Part shown: positions 13,101 to 22,700 of the stretch, piece after piece
Layout of the letters: every line of letters begins with the position of its first letter
Position numbering within the stretch: the first letter of the stretch is position 1
Source of the DNA: Romanomermis culicivorax
Taxonomy: Eukaryota; Nematoda; Enoplea; Mermithida; Mermithidae
Assembly: GCA_963922205.1 (NCBI GenBank)
Contig: CAWUHX010000096.1
Location: 620,001-684,000 of the forward strand
Reading direction: 5' to 3'
DNA: 64,000 bases
Notes under the pieces: generated by a model
Told to the model about the DNA's origin: nothing
What the model saw: only the letters and a program-made list of their open reading frames with translations
Database searches by the model: none
Program-made: the position numbers and the translations under genes

Positions 13101-15905
13101 TTCCGAAAATTGACATTTTTGAGCTCAAAAAAAATAAAAATTTTGAGTTTTCGAGAAATTTAGGCCTCAAAAAATTCGATATTTGAGGGAATTTCCATCA
13201 GAAAAAGATCGAAAATTCGAATTTAGAAACAATTATTCTTATTAAAAAATTCTAAATTCGAACGAAATTTTGTGGCAATAAGTTTAAAAAATTCAAATTT
13301 TGGACTGAATTTTTGTTCTAAATATGAGTTTTGAATGAATTTTTGGTATTTGAATTCAAAAAATGTAATTTAGAATGAATTCCAGCTGCAAAAAATTAGA
13401 AAAAATTACAATTTTGATGTTAATTTTGTCTAAAATATAAGCTTTGGATACAGTTTTGCCCCATAAAATGACTAAAATTCGAATTTAGAACAAATTTTGT
13501 ATTGAAAAATTGGTAAAAAAAACAAATTTTGAACGAAAAAATTAGAATTTTGAGGTGAAATTTCTTTTCAAAATTTACAAAAAAGGGGGTAAAATTCAAA
13601 TTTCGCCCCAAATACAACTGTTCGATAAATTTTTACTGCATAAAAGTATTAAAAATTTTTAAAATTTAAAACAAATTCTTGATTTAAAATTTCCGAAATT
13701 CAAATTTTGAACGAATTTGCCTCCACAAAATGTCTCTTTGATCCACTTTTTCCCAAGTCTCGAGTACAAGTCCCGGCAGCCTACGGCGCCCCGAAACCAC
13801 GCCGCAAACGACCCGTGCAGCTGTCGCCCAACCCTGAAGACCGTCTATCGTCCGTGTCGCCGTGCGACTTGCCGTCCGACGACGAAGAAAAATTAACTGC
13901 CGCAACGGCCGTCGGTGGTCGAACTGTCGAATTGGAAGACATTTCGCCGCAAGGCTCATCGGACGAGGATGAAGAGCCCGATGGTAGGCGGAGCGAAAAT
14001 TCCAACCAATCGGAAGATAGGAGGCGGAGTTATCGTAAGTTGTAGTGTTGAATATGCACTATTTGAAGGCTGTACTTTGTACATCATAAATCAATAAAAA
14101 CCAATTATTGATTTTTGCTGTGCAAAGTATATAGCATATGCAAAAAGAATGACAATGCATTTTTTACAAGTGAAATATCTTTAGTGAGTGCCTTATATAC
14201 TTTGTACAGCATAAATCAATAAAATTGGATTATTGATTTTTGCTGTACAAGGTATATAACATATGCAAAAAGTATGACAATGCATTTTTTACAGGTGAAA
14301 TATCTTTAGTGAGTGCCTTATATACTTTGTACAGCATAAATCAATAAAATTGGATTATTGATTTTTGCTGTACAAAGTATATAACATATGCAAAAAGTAT
14401 GACAATTGACAACGCATTTTTTACAGGTGGAATATCTTTAGTGAGTGCCTTATATACTTTGTACAGTGTAAATCAATAAAATTGGATTATTGATTTTTGC
14501 TGTACAAAGTATATAACATATGCAAAAAGTATGACAATGCATTTTTTACAAGTGAAATATCTTTAGTGAGTGCCTTATATACTTTGTACAGCATAAATCA
14601 ATAAAATTGGATTATTGATTTTTGCTGTACAATGTATATGGCATGTGTAAAAAGTATGTTTTTGGGTCAGAATAGCTGTAGTAAGTGGCTTATATACTTT
14701 GTACAGCATAAATCAATGAAATTGGATTATTGATTTTTGCTGTACAGAGTATATAACATATGCAAAAAGTATGAAAATGCATTTTTTACAGGTGAAATAT
14801 CTTTAGCGAGTGCCTTATATACTTTGTACAGCATAAATCAATAAAATTGCATTATTGATTTTTGCTGTACAAAGTATATGACATGTGCAGAAAGTATGAA
14901 AATGCATTTTTTACAGGTGAAATATCTTTAGTGAGTGCCTTATATACTTTGTAGAGCATAAATCAATAAAAATGGATTATTGATTTTTGCTGTACAAAGT
15001 ATATAACATATGCAAAAAGTATGACAATGCATTTTTTACAGGTGAAATATCTTTAGTGAGTGCCTTATATACTTTGTACAGCATAAATCAATAAAATTGG
15101 ATTATTGATTTTTGCTGTACAAAGTATATAACATATGCAAAAAGTATGACAATGTATTTTTTACATGTGAAATATCTTCAGTGAGTGCCTTATATACTTT
15201 GTACAGTGTAAATCAATAAAATTGGATTATTGATTTTTGCTGTACAAAGTGTGTGTCATGTGTAAAAAGTGTGAAAAATCCTTCTCATGCATAGAATAGC
15301 TACAGTGAGTGCCTTACATACTTTCTACAGCAGAAATCAATAAAAAAATGTTATTGATTTCTGCTGTATAAAGTATATATAGTATTCACAAAATGTATGA
15401 AAATGCCTTTTCACATGTGTGGGATAGCTATTTTTCTTATCAACCAGATTCTGAAAATGACAAGGAAGATATAAGTAGCGAAGATACCGACGAAAGTAGT
15501 TCATCGAGCAGCGACAATGAAGAAGCAGAAAAAATCACCGACACTTTAGAAAATGAAACTACAAATTCCCTCACTGATCAAAAACTGGCTCCACCTATAT
15601 TGGCTCCTTCGGCCACCTCATTGTCCAATGTAGCGTCAATTAATGCGAATGCGGCTGAAAAGTCACCATCACCGCCACCATCGACAGCAGCTCCGGAGAA
15701 CCAAAATGACGCCGCGGCAGTGGTGGTCGATGAACAAAATCAGGACGAAATAGAAAAATCAGCAAATGCCGATGCTGCTGACAAACTTATCGTTCCGCCT
15801 TTAAAATTGACCGTTAATTCGAGACGAGAAGAACTATTGAAACAATTGAGAGCCGTCGAAGAAGCTATAGCAAAAAAACGTTCGATGAAAATGACAACGA
15901 TGTGA
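1110..15905 (+). CDS. ZC3H18: ZC3H18-like CCCH zinc-finger nuclear RNA-processing protein (11 exons)
   Basis: Coding exons: 1110-1413, 1478-1633, 5112-5515, 5574-5613, 8030-8165, 8754-8912, 10251-10310, 10368-10469, 10533-10629, 13758-14034, 15448-15905. They sum to 2193 nt, giving 730 aa. Every junction is GT-AG and phase-compatible. Order: acidic Asp/Glu-rich N-terminus; one CCCH finger (C129-x7-C137-x5-C143-x3-H147, context CRFFLRGQC then HPG); Pro-rich segment; WERGLKQARQMMKK helix; Lys/Arg and Ser-rich RS-like region with a poly-Ser run; PIKLTI segment; acidic region; final helix SRREELLKQLRAVEEAIAKK. The finger plus that C-terminal helix is characteristic of ZC3H18 (NHN1), which in other animals links the nuclear cap-binding complex to the exosome or export machinery. 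That function is known for the family and inferred here. Exon 10 has an alternative in-phase donor after 13983. Confidence 0.9.
1414..1477 (+). other. Short intron 1 of ZC3H18-like gene
   Basis: A 64-nt intron with donor GTGAGC and acceptor TTCGCAG. It splits a Ser codon (A|GT, phase 1). The frame reads through the donor and stops at 1482-1484, so splicing is needed to reach the zinc-finger exon. Confidence 0.75.
1634..5111 (+). repeat. Intron 2 of ZC3H18-like gene: degenerate AT-rich repeat
   Basis: About 3.5 kb made of a loosely repeated unit of the kind TTCAAATTTAGGACAAATTTTTGAA, nearly all in one orientation. It includes a roughly 1.04-kb direct duplication (about 1800-2840 and 2840-3890). 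No gene was seen on either strand; the open frames are low-complexity by-products. Confidence 0.8.
1800..3890 (+). repeat. Tandem 1.04-kb direct duplication within intron 2
   Basis: The block beginning near 1800 is repeated from near 2840. For example, AACTTTTGAACAAAAAAGGG occurs near 1920 and near 2959, and CCGAATTCTAATTAATTTTGG near 2819 and near 3867. The offset is 1039-1048 nt with scattered substitutions and small indels. Confidence 0.8.
5614..8029 (+). repeat. Intron 4 of ZC3H18-like gene: degenerate AAATTCGAATTTTGAAC-type repeat
   Basis: About 2.4 kb of a different degenerate repeat from intron 2, with AAATTCGAATTTT cores roughly every 40-60 nt. It ends at acceptor TATGTATAG before exon 5. 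No coding potential was seen. Confidence 0.75.
8166..8753 (+). repeat. TTACTGTAGG array in intron 5
   Basis: Dispersed tandem units of about 35-60 bp with the consensus TTTACACTTCTTACTGTAGG followed by TTTCAAACGACA-like spacers, repeated more than 15 times. This is the nematode-type TACTGTAG motif, all in one orientation. Confidence 0.85.
8913..10250 (+). repeat. TTACTGTAG array in intron 6, including a 123-bp tandem repeat
   Basis: Many GGTTACTGTAG units separated by AAAAATG-rich spacers. From about 9601 to 10180 it becomes a clean tandem repeat of 123 bp. GTCTATTCAA-type starts lie at 9601, 9724, 9847, 9970 and 10093 and the units are almost identical, which suggests recent expansion. No gene was seen. 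Confidence 0.88.
10630..13757 (+). repeat. Intron 9 of ZC3H18-like gene: degenerate repeat, source of a later duplication
   Basis: About 3.1 kb of AATTTTCAGTCATTTTTGACCTC and AAATTCGAATTTTGA style degenerate repeats. The segment from exon 9 into this intron reappears, diverged, at about 19764-23335. No coding potential was seen. Confidence 0.75.
14065..15400 (+). repeat. 125-bp hairpin satellite in intron 10 (about 11 copies)
   Basis: Each unit holds a near-perfect inverted repeat: TTGTACAGCATAAATCAATAA, then about 8 nt, then TTATTGATTTTTGCTGTACAA. The rest contains ATGCATTTTTTACAGGTGAA and CTTTAGTGAGTGCCTTATA. Spacing is 125 bp, with one 132-bp copy. The array ends just before the acceptor of exon 11. 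Each unit carries a TTTTTTACAG/GTGAAA juxtaposition resembling an acceptor next to a donor. Confidence 0.9.
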
Positions 15906-16756
15906 GGTGAATGGAATTTGCATTTTTTTTCTGGTGCAAAATCAAGTTTTTATATTCAAGTTTGTGCGTGTATGTGTAAAATGTGACGCTTTTACAGTAT
16001 ACCATGTTTTTTATAGCATCTTAATATAAAGTTTCACATTTTCAAATTTTATCAATCTGAGCGTCGAATATATGGTTTATTGAAATTTAAAATTTTACAA
16101 TTTGCAATTTCAAATTGCATTGTAAAATTTTAAATTTAGAATGAATTATGTATTAGAAAAATGCTATTTTTCCGGAAAATACTGGCCATAAATCAAGATT
16201 CTTCTATGCAACCAATAATGAAGTGTAGAGAATAGTATAGACATGTTCCAGGTCAAGAAATTTGCAACAGTATTACTGTAGCTGCCTAGTAAATAGAAAT
16301 GATTTTTTTTTAAATCATTTTTTCAAAATTTTTAATTGCAATTTTGAAATTTCAAAATTTCATTGTATTATCAATTGAGAATTTTTTCTAAATATTCAAT
16401 ATTTTACACTTTTTTTCCATGAATTTGAATCAGAATGAACAAAACTTCCTGAATTTTGGGCCATTTTCACTACTTTTCTCATCAAATTGAGAAAAAGTTG
16501 TCTTGGAAAAAAACTGTGTTTTTCAGCTGAAGGAAAAATTTTTGTATATTTTAAAACAGCCAAGTAAACTTTTGGAAACATTTTTAATCATATTTTTGTG
16601 TAAAAGTTTATTTTTCTGACTTTCTGTGGAAATAATTGAAAAATAAGGCATTCAATTCCATCAAATTCTGACTACAAATTAGAAGCTCTCTAGCAGTATA
16701 TTTGATTTTTAGTCAATAATTTTATTAAATAAAAGATGCATCTTTACGCAAAATGA
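15906..16756. other. Convergent intergenic region: 3' flanks of the ZC3H18-like gene and tyrosinase A
   Basis: It contains the ZC3H18 3' UTR/flank (15940-16270, also present at about 23336-23740), a near-perfect AT palindrome at about 16082-16139, and AATAAA on the minus strand at 16726-16721, 31 nt past the tyrosinase A stop. No gene was seen. Confidence 0.6.
16721..16726 (-). terminator. Poly(A) signal AATAAA of tyrosinase A
   Basis: Minus-strand AATAAA about 31 nt downstream of the TAA stop at 16757-16759. Position and hexamer fit a polyadenylation signal. Confidence 0.6.
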
Positions 16757-19700
16757 TTAAAATATGTTCGCTGCTTGACAGGCGTATGTCGTATCATCGA
16801 GTATCGACTGAAGACATTGATAACCATCCAAGCATGCATTAGTGCCAGTCCTTCTCCATAGAGCAGACAAATATTTGTGGCATTGACCTCCATTGCGAAT
16901 GCGAGATTTGCAAATATCGGCATCGCAAAATAGGTATTTTCCTGTTAAAAATAATAATCAAAATACCCGAATCCCGAACAAGACTCAAAATTACCCAAGC
17001 ATTCTATTTGATATTGTTAAAATTTTGCACCTAGACCCTGACTGAAAAGATACTTTTAGAGATGTAATGGGCACCCTGACCAGAAACAAGACCCAAAATT
17101 AGCTGACCATTTTGTTGGATCCAGACCCAATATTCTGAAAATTTTGGACCTGGAACTGGGTCCAAGATTTTAAAAATACATCATACTAGAGATGTGTCAG
17201 GTACATAGACCTGGACCCCAAACAGAATTTCCTGACCATTGTCTTTTACCCAAACCTGGACCTGTACCTGATATTCCTAAAATTTTGGACCAAGTTGATA
17301 TTCTCAAAATATTTGAATCCATTTCTAAATTACTTCATCGACAATCTACCTGAACAAGTTTTTCTCACGCAGCTGGGGCTGGGTGCGTATTCGTAGTCCT
17401 CTTGCATAAATCTACTTTGTACACCATCCTGGTTCTTCAAGCCAACCACTTGGCCCGTGTTGTTGTCACGATAGCCGAATGGCAACATCGGCTCATCCAA
17501 ACCATCAATACCTTTAAAAAATCAAATTTAACAGTTAACTGCAGTTAACCACCAGATAACTTACCTTTAGTTAAACAACTACTAGCCCTGAAACTAGCAT
17601 CACCAAGCTTTATTCTCCAATTGATTTGGATGTCTTCGTACATTTTATCGATAAATGAATGATGAATCCAAAAACATGGATCGAACGAAGCGCTATTCAA
17701 ATCGTTCATTATTCCGTTGACAAATTTATGAACGGTGCCGTGTACTAGTTCCAGTTGGCTGGAGACGCAAAAACAAAACTGACTATAATTGGTAAATTGG
17801 GCGAATAGATTAAAATCTTTAGCCCGAATTGTCCGATTGCCTCGACAATTGCGAAATAGCACGCCTTCCGGTGATCGAAAGTTTGCAAAGGGGCCACTGT
17901 TGACGAAGCCACTTGAGGGCCCTGTAGAAGCAGCAATCAGTAAATGAGTTACATTTGTTGTGGTGTGTTTTCCGGCGATTTTCTTCGTTTTGTCAAAGCG
18001 CGTTTGAGGCCTGCAGGTGGCAAGTGGAGAGAGCAACGCGGACCATTAACAGCCGTCTTACTGTAGCGCATGTCGGTACGCGTGCCCTGGTCTCTCTCTC
18101 TGGTTGTTTTTTGATTAATATTTTTATTCGTTTTTATACACTAGTTGTGCGCCTCGCCAGCCACTGCTAGTTTCGTCATTAGCCGCCTCCCACCACGCAA
18201 CTCTTTTTTCTTTTCGTCCCAGTGCGTGGGAGTTGATTACCTTATCATTCTCGCCCGTTTTTCCATTGTGTACTTTAGTGTTTTTTCTTGTTTTATTGCG
18301 TAACATATAAAGGTAGAAAACTCTCGCCTTTTAATCTTACGTGTTAAGGGAGACAATTAAGGAAATTAGACTTTTTCCTCAATTGGTGCGATAATTAGTG
18401 TTGGGGTTTAAGTACAAGTAATTAGGCTATCGGGTAAACGTGGGCGTGGGAAACACGTACAAGAAGGAAGCAACCTCGGAATCCCAATCCTGCCCACGAT
18501 TCATCAGCGCCGGCCCCACATCACAAATACAACACATTCATGGCCTGGCTTACTAGACATGTATTCGAACCTGGACCCAAAATTAGCCAACTATTTTGCT
18601 GGATCCAGTATTCTTAAAATTTTGGATTCAGACCAGGACCCAATATTCTCGAAATTCTGAACCTGGACCCGATATTTTCCAAATTTAGGACCCAATACAT
18701 CTCTATGGCTTACCTAAAATGACTAAAAAACCATAAAAATCACGAAAAAAAATTAAAATGCAAAAAAGGCAGAAAATGCAACAAAAATCACGAAAAAACC
18801 ATAAAACAACAAAGAAAAAAGGAATAAAAAAAGAAAAAAATGAAAATTAGTGCAAAAAATGCAATAAAATGGCTAAAAACAGAAAAATCACGAAAAAACC
18901 ATAAACAACAAAAATCACAAAAAACCATAAAACAACAAAGAAAAAAGGAATAAAAAAAGAAAAAAATGAAAATTAATGCAAAAAAGCTACAAAATGACTA
19001 AAGAACCATGGAAACGAGAAAAAACAAAAGAGATAAGAAAATTTATAAAATTTCTTCAAAACAACGCTAAAAACGACTAAAACAGGAAAATCACGAACAA
19101 ATCATAAATAAAAGAAATACTCAATAAAAAAAAGAAGAAAAAATTAATGCAAAAATGACTAAAAAATCACGAAAAAAGCATACAAACAAGAAACAACAGA
19201 AAACAAAATTGAAAATTTAGACGGAGAAAAATAAAAAAAATGCAAAAAACGAAAACAATGAGCAAAAAATTAAAAAAAGAAGAAAAAAAAACTAAAATTA
19301 ATCCAAAAAACACAAACAATGACTGAAAACCAAAAAAAAACCGAAAAAAAGAAATATTAAAAAATAAAAACTGAAAAACCATTAAAATCAGAACAAAACC
19401 ATAAAATCAAGAAAAAACAAAAAATAATCAAAAAAGAAAAAATGAAAAAATAATTTTAAAATTTTCATCAAAAATTTGAATTTTTTTTTTAATTTCATTT
19501 TTTCGACTGAAAATTTTCAAAATTTTGAGTTTTTTTCGGCTAAAAGTAAACATTTTTTAATGAAAAAATTTGAATTTTCTTTCTTTTCAGTTCAAAATTT
19601 TAGAATTTCGAATTCAAAATCTCAAATTCTTCGATACGAAATTCGACATTTTTTCGTTTAAAATATTGAATTTTGTCTTTTATTTCAATTTAAAATTTTG

Positions 19701-22700
19701 AAATTTTGATTGAAAATTCGAAAAGTTTGCAATTGCTTCTCCCGCCTGATATGTTGAAATTCAGGCTACAGTATGACGGGTCTACTGTAACTTTTTTCCT
19801 ACAGTACGACTTCCATCGGATTCCATATTAGAAATTTGGTAACGAAAAAACAATCGGCCAATTGGCCGAGGAAACCGATCAAACTTACGATAAATATGTG
19901 AAATTCGAATTTTTTCATGAAAAAAATGCGAAAATTCGTATTTTGAAGCGAGATTTGGTTTAAAAATGCAAATTTTCGACCTCGAAAAAGTTGCAATTTA
20001 GAGTTTTTTAGCCGATTTTGGTCTGGAAAAATTCGAATTTTCAGCCAATTTTCCTTTGAAAAAGATTTAAAATTCGAATTTTGAGCTAGTTTTCGCTCCA
20101 AAAATTGATATTTTTCAACTCGAAAAAACCAAAGTCACAAGGTTTTAAATCAAATTTGTCTCGAAATATTTGACTTTTTAGCGAATTTTGGCTTCAAAAA
20201 ATTGAAAGTTTTACTCGTTCTTGATTTAGAAAAATACAAATTAGGAGTTTTTTAGACCAATTTTAGGTGGAAAATTCGAATTTCCACAAAATTTCAGGTC
20301 TATAATAGGCCACAATTGGCATTTTGAACAAATTTGGTTTTGAAAATTCCGTCTTTTTTGATCTCGAAAAATAGAAATTACCAATTTCTAAATCAATTTT
20401 GGCTCGGAAAATTGGAATTTTAAACAATTTTCGGCCTAAAAAATTGAAATTTCAAGTTATTTTCGATACGCGAAAAAATAAAAGTACGCCTTTTTGAATC
20501 AATTTTAGCGGGAAATTTAGCCAATTTTCGCTTCAAAAAATCCGAAACTTGACAAAATTGTAATTTTAAAAAATGCAAAAATTCGAATTTTGCACCATTT
20601 TTGACTCGAAAAATTGACATCTTCAGTCATGTTTGACCTCGAAAAAATGAAAAATTACGAGTTTTCGCATCAACTTTATTTCGAAAAATTCGAATTTTAA
20701 ACAATTTTTGGTTCAAAAAAGTGAAATTTTAAGCAATTTTTCACCTCAAAAAAGTAATAAGCAGCTTTTAAATCAATTTTAAATGCAAAAATGTGAATTT
20801 TGAACAATTTTTGTTGTCAAAAAATTGACATTTTCAATCTTTTTTGAAATCACTAATTTTGAACCAATGCTGGCTCGAAAAATTCCAATTTTTATCCAAT
20901 TTTCGCTGCAAAAAGTGATGTTTTTCACAAAATTTTAGGTCCAAAAAATGCAAAATTTGAATTTTAAAACAATTTTTCACTTTTAAAAATGAAATTTTCA
21001 GTCATTTTTGACGGCAATAGCATAGAAGTTACGAGTTTTCAAATCAATTTCGGCACGAAAAATCCGAATTTTGGCTCAATTTTCGCTTCAAAAATTGACG
21101 TTTTGAATCGTTGTTGACCTCGAATAACAAAATTTCGAGTTTTTACCTAATTTTGGCTCTAAAAATTTGACTTTTTGAGCGATTTTTCGGTCCATAAAAT
21201 GTAAAATTCGAATTTTAAGCAAATTTTGGCTTGAAAATCAAAATTTTTAGTTATTTCCAAAAAATTTGAATTATGAGTTTTTAAATCAATTTTAGCGCGG
21301 GAAAATCGAATTTTCGTTCCAAAAAATGCAAAATTTGAATTTTAAACAATTTTTTAAACATTTTGAGCCAATTTTCGCTTCGACATTTTCAGTCATTTCT
21401 GACCTCAAAAACATAAAAATTACAATTTTTTAATCGATTTTGGCCCTGAAAATATCCGAATTTTTATCAAATTACGAATTTTGAACCAATTTGACATTGA
21501 AAAATTTGAATTCAACCAATTCAAAAAGTCACTTTTTCAATTATTTTGACCTCTAACACTTAAAAATTACAATTTTTGAACCTACTTCTTCTTCGTCAAA
21601 ATAAAAAAATTCCAATTATTTTCCTTCCAAAAAGTTGAAAAATTGGAATTTCGTTCTAAAAAGTCACATTTTCAATCAGTTTTTATGTGGACCAGAATCG
21701 AATTCGAAAAAAGATGTCGGAAAATTAGAAAATTCTAATTTTTAGACCAAATTTTCGTTCTAAAAAATGAGGTACTCAAATTTTGGATATTTCTTAATTG
21801 AAAAATTCGAATTCTGTACGAAATTTTACATTAAAAAACATTAAATTTTCAGTCAATTTTCACCTCAAAAAATTCAAATTTTTGACATGGATTTTTTCGC
21901 AAAAAAGATGAAAATTCGAATTTTTAAAAGTTTCAGCTTAAAAAAGTGACATTTTCACTCATTTTTGACTTAAAAATCATTTATCAATTACAAATTTTGA
22001 ATTGATTTTTGCCTCAAAATATTGAAAAATCTGAAAAAGTTGAAAATTAAAAATTTTCGTCTGAAAAAAAGGCATTTTCAGAAATTTTTAAGCTCGAAAA
22101 TTTTATAAATTACAATTTTCAAAGCGATTTTGGCATGGGGAAATGAGAAAATTCGAATTTGACACGATTTTTTTTGTTTAAAAATTGCACTTTTGACCGA
22201 TTTTTACCTTCAAAAAATTTTTTGAACCGATTTTAACGTCGAAAAATTTCAATTTTATCCAATTTTTCGTCCCAATAGGATTGAAAAAATGAAATTGTCG
22301 AGCAATTTTCGCTTCAAAAAATCACATTTTTGGTGAATTTTTTTTGAATTTCGAACGAATTTTTTGAAAAAAATTCCAATTCTCAAAAATAACGGAAATT
22401 ACGAGTTTTCACATGAAAAAATGGAAAAATTTAATTTTGCGCAAAATTTTGGATTTAAAAACATGAAAAATTAAAATTTCGGATGGATTTTAGCTTCGGA
22501 TAACTTTGAAAAAATCGAATTTTGACACAATTTTTGCGCGAAAAACATTGAAAATTTCAATTTTGAACGAATATTTCCCTTCCAAAAGTCGCAATTCCAA
22601 GCATAAAATTATGAGTTTCAATTTTGAGGTTCAAAATTTCGAAAATTTTTTACCAATTTTTTGTTCCTAAACGATGGAAAATGCAATTTTTGCATGAATT

